Below, piece after piece: positions 59,310-64,000 of a stretch of 64,000 bases of DNA. Source of the stretch: Streptomyces sp. MST-110588 (GTDB lineage Bacteria; Actinomycetota; Actinomycetes; Streptomycetales; Streptomycetaceae). The notes below the pieces were generated by a model. It was not told the origin of the DNA. It made no database searches and saw nothing but the letters and a program-made list of their open reading frames with translations. The position numbers were made by a program, and so were the translations under genes. Location: assembly GCF_022695595.1 (NCBI RefSeq), contig NZ_CP074380.1, positions 1,364,001-1,428,000 on the forward strand. The letters are read 5' to 3'. The stretch's first letter is position 1. Every line of letters starts with the position of its first letter.

Positions 59310-60148
59310 GGCCGGACCAGCCCCTCGTACGCGTCCGGGCGCCGGTCCCGGTAGAAGGCCCATTGCGTACGGACCTCCTCGATGAGGCCGAAGTCCAGGT
59401 CCCGTACCACCAGTTCCTCCTTGGTGTCACTGGCGGGGGCCCCGACGAACTGCCCGCGCGGATCGACGAAGTAGCTGGTGCCGTAGAAGTCGTTGTCGCC
59501 GTACTCCTCCACCCCGACCCGGTTGATCGCGGCGACGAAGTACTCGTTCGCCACCGCGGCGGCGGGCTGTTCCAGCTTCCACAGATGGGCCGACAGGCCG
59601 CGCGAGGTGGCGGAGGGGTTGTAGACGAGCTGGGCGCCGTTCAGGCCCAGTTGGCGCCACCCCTCGGGGAAGTGCCGGTCGTAGCAGATGTAGACGCCGA
59701 CCCTGCCCACGGCGGTCTCGAAGACCGGCCAGCCCACGTTGCCGGGCCGGAAGTAGTACTTCTCCCAGAAGCCCTTGACCTGCGGGATGTGGTGCTTGCG
59801 GTAGGTGCCGAGCACGGTGCCGTCGGCGTCGATGACGGCGGCGGAGTTGTAGTAGAAGCCGGACCGCTCGATCTCGAAGACGGGGACGACGATCACCATG
59901 CCGGTCTCCCGGGCGAGCGCCCGCATACGGCGGACGGTCGGCCCGTCGGGGACGGGCTCGGCCCAGCGGTAGTGCTCCGGCTCCTGCACCTGGCAGAAGT
60001 ACGGCGCGTTGAAGACCTCTTGGAACCCGATCACCTTCGCGCCTTGCGTGGCCGCCGCCCGGGCGTGCTCCTCGTGCTTCGCGATCATCGATTCGGTGTC
60101 GCCGGTCCAGGTCGCCTGGACCAGTGCGGCACGGACAACATCGGCCAT
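59306..60148 (-). CDS. beta-Ureidopropionase / N-carbamoyl amide hydrolase (nitrilase family)
   Basis: 280 residues. Catalytic triad Glu44 (FQEVFN), Lys118 (YRKHHIP) and Cys155 (ICYDRHFPE). Releases beta-alanine, CO2 and ammonia from N-carbamoyl-beta-alanine, the step after dihydropyrimidinase. AAGGAG precedes the ATG; coupled to the aminotransferase. Confidence 0.94.
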   Translation of the reverse strand: MADVVRAALVQATWTGDTESMIAKHEEHARAAATQGAKVIGFQEVFNAPYFCQVQEPEHYRWAEPVPDGPTVRRMRALARETGMVIVVPVFEIERSGFYYNSAAVIDADGTVLGTYRKHHIPQVKGFWEKYYFRPGNVGWPVFETAVGRVGVYICYDRHFPEGWRQLGLNGAQLVYNPSATSRGLSAHLWKLEQPAAAVANEYFVAAINRVGVEEYGDNDFYGTSYFVDPRGQFVGAPASDTKEELVVRDLDFGLIEEVRTQWAFYRDRRPDAYEGLVRP

Positions 60149-60288
60149 GAGCTGCTCCTTTGTCGGGGCGTCAGCCGTGTGCCACGCGGTCTACGCGTGT
60201 GGAGGTGACCGTAGGCCCCCGACAGGCGCCAGGCAAGACCATCACCGCCGCGGCGGCAGGTGCGGACCACGGCGGGAGCGATCCGCAA

Positions 60289-60310
60289 TTGACAGAAAAA
60301 CTTGCAAGTT
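60289..60310 (+). promoter_or_regulatory. MarR-operon promoter and palindromic operator
   Basis: -35 TTGACA (60289-60294) followed by the perfect 12-bp palindrome AACTTGCAAGTT (60299-60310), 28 bases before the MarR start codon. Typical autoregulatory MarR site layout. Confidence 0.7.
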
Positions 60311-60337
60311 AACCTGTCGACTCTCTACGCTCACCCC

Positions 60338-60769
60338 ATGCCCGACAAGGAACAAGAACGTCTCGCCACCGATCTGAGCGCCACCGTCTCCCTGCTCATG
60401 CGGCATCTGAGAGTCGCGTCCCCCGAGGGCGAGCTGACACCCACCCAGCGGGCGGTCCTCGGCCGGATCACCAACGAGGGCCCCACGACCACCGCGGCAC
60501 TCGCCCGCGCCGAACTGGTCCGCCCGCAGTCGATGCGGATCACCCTCGCCGCCTTGGAGGAACGCGGCCTGGTCGCCCGCAGCCCGCATCCGACCGACGG
60601 CCGGCAGGTGGTCTTCGCCCTCACCGAAGAGGGTCACCGGCTGGTGGGCTCCGTACGGCAGGCCAAGCAGAACTGGCTCGCCGTCGCCATCGCCGAGCAA
60701 CTGGACGAGGCCGAACAGCGCCTCCTGGCCGAGGCGAACGAGCTGATGAAGCGGCTGATGCGGGCATGA
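60338..60769 (+). CDS. MarR-family regulator
   Basis: 143 residues with a winged helix (TTAALARAELVRPQSMRITL, RSPHPTDGRQVVFALTEEG). Probably represses its own operon with the following MFS and isochorismatase-like genes. Stop overlaps the MFS start (ATGA). Confidence 0.93.
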   Translation: MPDKEQERLATDLSATVSLLMRHLRVASPEGELTPTQRAVLGRITNEGPTTTAALARAELVRPQSMRITLAALEERGLVARSPHPTDGRQVVFALTEEGHRLVGSVRQAKQNWLAVAIAEQLDEAEQRLLAEANELMKRLMRA

Positions 60770-62214
60770 GCCCGAAGCGGCCCGGTACGGAGGCTCCGGC
60801 ACCGGGAAACGGCCTGTCGGCCGGCGGCCCGGCCCCGCACCCGCGCAGGCAACGGCCTCCGTTCGGCGCCTGGCTCATGACGCCGCTCCTCCTGGGCTCC
60901 CTCCTCAACCCCTTGAACTCCACGATGATCGCCACCGCGCTGGTGGCCATCGGCCGGGACTTCCACACCGGCGCCGCCGACACCGCCTGGCTGATCTCGG
61001 CGATGTATCTCGCCAGCGCCGTCGGCCAGCCCGCCATGGGACGGCTCGCCGACCGCCTCGGCCCGCGCCGGGTGTTCACCGGCGGCCTGGTGACGGTCTG
61101 CGCCGCGGGCCTGATCGGTGCCCTGGCCCCCACCTTCACCCTGCTGATCGTCTCCCGCGTCGTCCTGGGCGTGGGCACCTCGGCCGCCTACCCGGCCGCG
61201 ATGGCGATGCTGCGCGCCGAGTCCCGGCGCACCGGCCGGGCCGCGCCCCGGTCCGTCCTGGGCCGGCTCTCCCTCGCCGCACTGGGCAGCGCGGCCGTGG
61301 GTCCCGCACTGGGCGGGCTGCTGGCGGCCACGGTCGGCTGGCGCGCGGTCTTCGCCGTGAACCTGCCGTTCGCGCTGGTCGCACTGGGGTGCGCGGTCGC
61401 CTGGCTGCCCGCGGACGGCCGGGGCGGCAGCGGTACGCAGGAGGCCAGGCACTCCCTCGACCCGCTGGGCATCGCCCTGTTCGCCGCCACCCTGGCCATC
61501 ACCATGTTCTTCCTGCTGGACCTGGCCGACCCGCGCTGGTTGCTGCTGCCGCCCGCCGCCGTGCTCGCGGCCGTACTGGTGTGGTGGCAGTTGCGCCACC
61601 CCGAGCCCTTCCTCGACCTGCGGATGCTCGCGCGCAACGGCGCCCTGACGCTCACCTACCTCCGGCACGGTCTGACGTACCTGGTCATCTACTGCGTCCT
61701 GTACGGATACAGCCAGTGGCTGGAGGAGGCGCACGGCTACTCCTCCTTCCACTCCGGGCTTCTCCTGCTGCCGATGTCCGCGACCGCCGCCCTCTGTTCC
61801 CTCGTGGGCGCCCGGACCAAGGGCATCCGCGCGCCGCTGTCGGTCGCGGCGGTCTGTCTGGCCGCGGGCGGCGCGGTCCTGTTCCTGCTGGACGGGGGTA
61901 CGCCCATGGCCGCGCTGCTCCTGGCCGGTGCCCTGTTCGGCATTCCCCAGGGCCTGGCCGCCACCGGCAACCAGGCCGCCGTCTACGCGCAGGCCCCGGC
62001 CGACGGCGTGGGCGCCGCCGCCGGTCTCCAGCGCACCTCCCAGTACCTCGGGGCGATCACCGCCGCCGGCCTGATCGCGCTGCTGTACGGCCACCGGGCC
62101 ACGGACGCCGGGCTGCACGAGATCGCCGTGCTCGGCACCGTACTCGGCGTCCTGCTGCTGGCCCTGACCGTCGCGGACCGCACCCTGCGCCGGCCCGCCC
62201 CGGCCACCCCGTGA
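60766..62214 (+). CDS. MFS transporter (DHA2-like)
   Basis: 482 residues with many hydrophobic helices, motif A MGRLADRLGPRRVF, motif-C-like GPALGGLLAATVGWR. Likely exporter of a small toxic compound sensed by the MarR protein. The first ~30 residues are Pro/Gly-rich. Confidence 0.92.
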   Translation: MSPKRPGTEAPAPGNGLSAGGPAPHPRRQRPPFGAWLMTPLLLGSLLNPLNSTMIATALVAIGRDFHTGAADTAWLISAMYLASAVGQPAMGRLADRLGPRRVFTGGLVTVCAAGLIGALAPTFTLLIVSRVVLGVGTSAAYPAAMAMLRAESRRTGRAAPRSVLGRLSLAALGSAAVGPALGGLLAATVGWRAVFAVNLPFALVALGCAVAWLPADGRGGSGTQEARHSLDPLGIALFAATLAITMFFLLDLADPRWLLLPPAAVLAAVLVWWQLRHPEPFLDLRMLARNGALTLTYLRHGLTYLVIYCVLYGYSQWLEEAHGYSSFHSGLLLLPMSATAALCSLVGARTKGIRAPLSVAAVCLAAGGAVLFLLDGGTPMAALLLAGALFGIPQGLAATGNQAAVYAQAPADGVGAAAGLQRTSQYLGAITAAGLIALLYGHRATDAGLHEIAVLGTVLGVLLLALTVADRTLRRPAPATP

Positions 62215-62260
62215 ACCACTCCCCCAACGCCCGCGAAACCACCTCCACTTGGAGCCCCGT

Positions 62261-62830
62261 ATGCCTGCCACCGCACTCGACACCACCACCGCACTGGTCC
62301 TGATCGACTTCCAGAAGGGCATCACCGCCCTGCCCTGCGTCCACCCCACCGACGAGATCGTCGCGCGCGCCGCCCGTCTGGCCGCCGCCTTCCGGGCCCG
62401 CGATCTGCCGGTGGTGCTGGTCAACGTCACCGGCGCGGCCCCGGGCCGTACGCAGATCGCCCGGCCCGCCGGCACACCGCCCGCCGACTGGGCCGAACTG
62501 GTCCCGGGACTTGGCCGGCGGCCGGGTGACATCCTCATCAGCAAGCGGCGCTGGGGCGCGTTCCACGGCACCGGCCTGGACGAGGAGCTGCGCCGCCGCG
62601 GTGTCACCCAGGTCGTGCTCGGCGGCATCGCGACCAGCATGGGCGTGGAGTCCACGGCGCGGGCCGCGCACGAGCACGGCTACCACGTCACCGTCGCCAC
62701 GGACGCGGTGACCGACCCGGACGCCGAGGCGCACCACCGCGCCGTCGAGAAGATCTTTCCCCGGCTCGGCGAGACCGGCTCCGTGGACGCGATCATCGCC
62801 CTGCTGGAACAGGGCGGAGCGCGCGGGTAG
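62261..62830 (+). CDS. Isochorismatase-fold hydrolase lacking the catalytic Cys
   Basis: 189 residues. Asp16 (LIDFQKG) and Lys95 (ISKRR) are at the family positions, but the usual Cys in the GIATS.CVE motif is Gly128 (ATSMGVESTAR). Members without the Cys, such as the isochorismatases, cannot form a thioester and act on ether or other bonds. Substrate unknown; co-transcribed with MarR and MFS, 46 bp after the latter. TTGGAG before the ATG. Confidence 0.88.
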   Translation: MPATALDTTTALVLIDFQKGITALPCVHPTDEIVARAARLAAAFRARDLPVVLVNVTGAAPGRTQIARPAGTPPADWAELVPGLGRRPGDILISKRRWGAFHGTGLDEELRRRGVTQVVLGGIATSMGVESTARAAHEHGYHVTVATDAVTDPDAEAHHRAVEKIFPRLGETGSVDAIIALLEQGGARG

Positions 62831-62892
62831 TTCGCGCGGCGGCATGGAGATTCCGTACCGCCCGCCACAACAGCATGAAGCAGGCCGGAACA

Positions 62893-62926
62893 GGGCGGGC
62901 GCCGGGGAAGATCCGGGCGCCCGCCC
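62893..62926. terminator. Bidirectional terminator
   Basis: 11-bp stem GGGCGGGCGCC (62893-62903) with its complement (62916-62926), between the converging isochorismatase-like and TetR genes. Confidence 0.85.
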
Positions 62927-62927
62927 G

Positions 62928-63575
62928 TCAGTCCCCCTCCGCCGTCGCCCCCTGGGCGAGGTACAGCAGGGTGTCGACCAGATCCTCGGTCGAGGCGCCG
63001 GTGGCCAGGCGGCGCAGTTGCTGCCCCAGGACCAGGGCCACGACGAGGCCGCCCAGCCGGTCCGCCTCCGGCACTCCCAGCGCGGTCAGGGTGCGGGCGG
63101 CAAGCCGGTCGTACGCGGCGAAGCACTGATCCGCCGCGGCGCGCAGCCGCTCGTCCCGCCCCGCCTGGACGTACAGTTCGAACGGCGCGATGTGCTCGCT
63201 GTCGAACGCGGTACTCCCGGCGACCTGGCCGACCAGCGCCGCGGCCTCGGCCGGCCCGATGCCGTCGGCGTGGCGCGCCTCGGCGAGTTCGGTGAAGCGG
63301 CGGGTCTCCTCGCCCACGAACTCCAGCAGCGCCTCGCGCAGCAGGTCATGCTGGGTGGCGAAGTGGTAGGTGACCGAACCGAGGGAAACGCCCGCCTCCT
63401 TGGCGATGCGCCGGTTGGTGACCGCGGCCACGCCGTCCCGGCCGATGATGCGCAGGACGGCGCCGACGATGCTCCGGCGGGTCCCCGCCGCACCACCGCC
63501 GCCCGTTCCCCCCACCGCACCGCGGCCCGCTCCGGCTGCCGCCCCGTTCCCGACGGCCGCCTCCGCGCCCGTCAC
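62928..63575 (-). CDS. TetR-family regulator coupled to amidase gene
   Basis: 215 residues. After ~35 Gly/Ala-rich residues comes the HTH (NRRIAKEAGVSLGSVTYHFA). GTG start overlaps the amidase stop (GTGA), so both are made from one message; this TetR likely controls that amidase. Longer readings to 63722 overlap the amidase. Confidence 0.9.
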   Translation of the reverse strand: MTGAEAAVGNGAAAGAGRGAVGGTGGGGAAGTRRSIVGAVLRIIGRDGVAAVTNRRIAKEAGVSLGSVTYHFATQHDLLREALLEFVGEETRRFTELAEARHADGIGPAEAAALVGQVAGSTAFDSEHIAPFELYVQAGRDERLRAAADQCFAAYDRLAARTLTALGVPEADRLGGLVVALVLGQQLRRLATGASTEDLVDTLLYLAQGATAEGD

Positions 63576-64000
63576 CCCCGCACGCCTCCGTCTCGTACCC
63601 GCTCCTGCCCCGGCCTGCGCTCCCTGTCCTGCCCCTGCCTGTGTTCCTGCTCCTGCTCCCAGCGGGAGGCGTCCCGTGCCCCGCTGCCCGGCCGCGCCGC
63701 GGGGGGCCACCGCTCGTACCACCGCAGGTCGTCCTCCAACTGTGCGGCCAGCGAGATCAGCAGCGGTTCACTGTCCGCGGGCCCCAGGAGCTGGGCACCC
63801 AACGGCAGTCCGCCGGAGCTGAATCCGGCCGGGACGCTCACCCCCGGCCAGCCGAGCACGTTCCACGGCCAGGCGTACGGGCAGGCGGCGATCATCGCCT
63901 GGTCCGTCCGCCAGCCGCTCAGCTTCGCCAGCGCGCCGACACGCAGCGGCGGGGTGGCGGTGGTCGGTGTCAGCAGGACGTCGTACGCCCCGAACAGCGC
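63572..64000 (-). CDS. Amidase (amidase-signature family), 5' part outside window
   Basis: Only the C-terminal ~142 residues are present: DVLLTPTTATPPLRVG, the WPWNVLGWPGVSVPAGFSS region and GAQLLGPADSEPLLISLAAQ, all conserved at the end of GatA-like amidases. The last ~35 residues are a Gln/Arg/Glu repeat tail. Catalytic Ser-Ser-Lys residues lie beyond the right edge. Confidence 0.92.
   Translation of the reverse strand, partial: ALFGAYDVLLTPTTATPPLRVGALAKLSGWRTDQAMIAACPYAWPWNVLGWPGVSVPAGFSSGGLPLGAQLLGPADSEPLLISLAAQLEDDLRWYERWPPAARPGSGARDASRWEQEQEHRQGQDRERRPGQERVRDGGVRG

Overview
The window is chromosomal DNA of a high-GC actinomycete, almost certainly Streptomyces or a close relative. The evidence is very GC-rich coding with G/C third positions, frequent GTG starts, coupled ATGA/GTGA overlaps, XRE-DUF397 regulator pairs, F420-type LLM enzymes, PP2C/SpoIIE phosphatases with an attached ATPase domain, and a SigB/SigF-type sigma factor. 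The species cannot be named from sequence alone. Both ends cut through genes: an S15-type hydrolase on the left and an amidase on the right. No tRNA, rRNA or CRISPR array was seen.

Layout. 1-6.4 kb: a truncated S15 hydrolase, then a minus-strand operon of four peptidases with overlapping or nearly overlapping ends (D-aminopeptidase, M20 peptidase, S9 peptidase, LD-carboxypeptidase) that looks like a peptide or murein-peptide salvage unit. 6.7-21.6 kb: mixed genes, including a methyltransferase, a PAS-GAF-PP2C-ATPase phosphatase, an AraC regulator, a secreted intradiol dioxygenase with a polysaccharide-binding module, an MFS exporter carrying three C-terminal beta-sandwich repeats, SRPBCC, RidA, MerR/SDR, GNAT and HEAT proteins. 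19.7-29.1 kb: the ethylmalonyl-CoA pathway in order, with a duplicated 3-hydroxybutyryl-CoA dehydrogenase, a TetR regulator, ccr, ecm, mcl, mch and mcd. ccr is preceded by a tandem operator-like repeat and a predicted three-way-junction RNA. 29.3-30.7 kb: psd and pssA, followed by a strong terminator.

31-41 kb is less orderly. It holds glycerate kinase, a decayed Nudix gene, an IS630 fragment, a TetR/carboxylesterase pair, a frameshifted Ada-AlkA gene followed by ogt, an ArsR-type regulator, a macro-domain protein, several tandem repeats, and three copies of a 77-bp element that align without gaps. 41-49 kb: an FAD oxidoreductase, an inositol-phosphatase-like enzyme, a small secreted protein, a lipoate ligase fusion, a TetR/nitroreductase pair with two matching operators, an IS5 remnant that has cut into a set of small ORFs, and an XRE-DUF397 pair.

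49-64 kb: the reductive pyrimidine/hydantoin catabolic genes (LLM oxidoreductase, dihydropyrimidinase, aminotransferase, beta-ureidopropionase) are split by about 6 kb of stress-type genes: a small acidic protein, a membrane protein, an SDR, a DAO-Rieske oxidoreductase and a sigma factor. The window ends with a MarR-MFS-isochorismatase operon and a TetR coupled to the truncated amidase.

The least explained signals are the 77-bp element at about 31.1, 35.75 and 35.9 kb, the structured leader of ccr, the transporter with three carboxypeptidase-regulatory-like repeats, and the four-peptidase operon.
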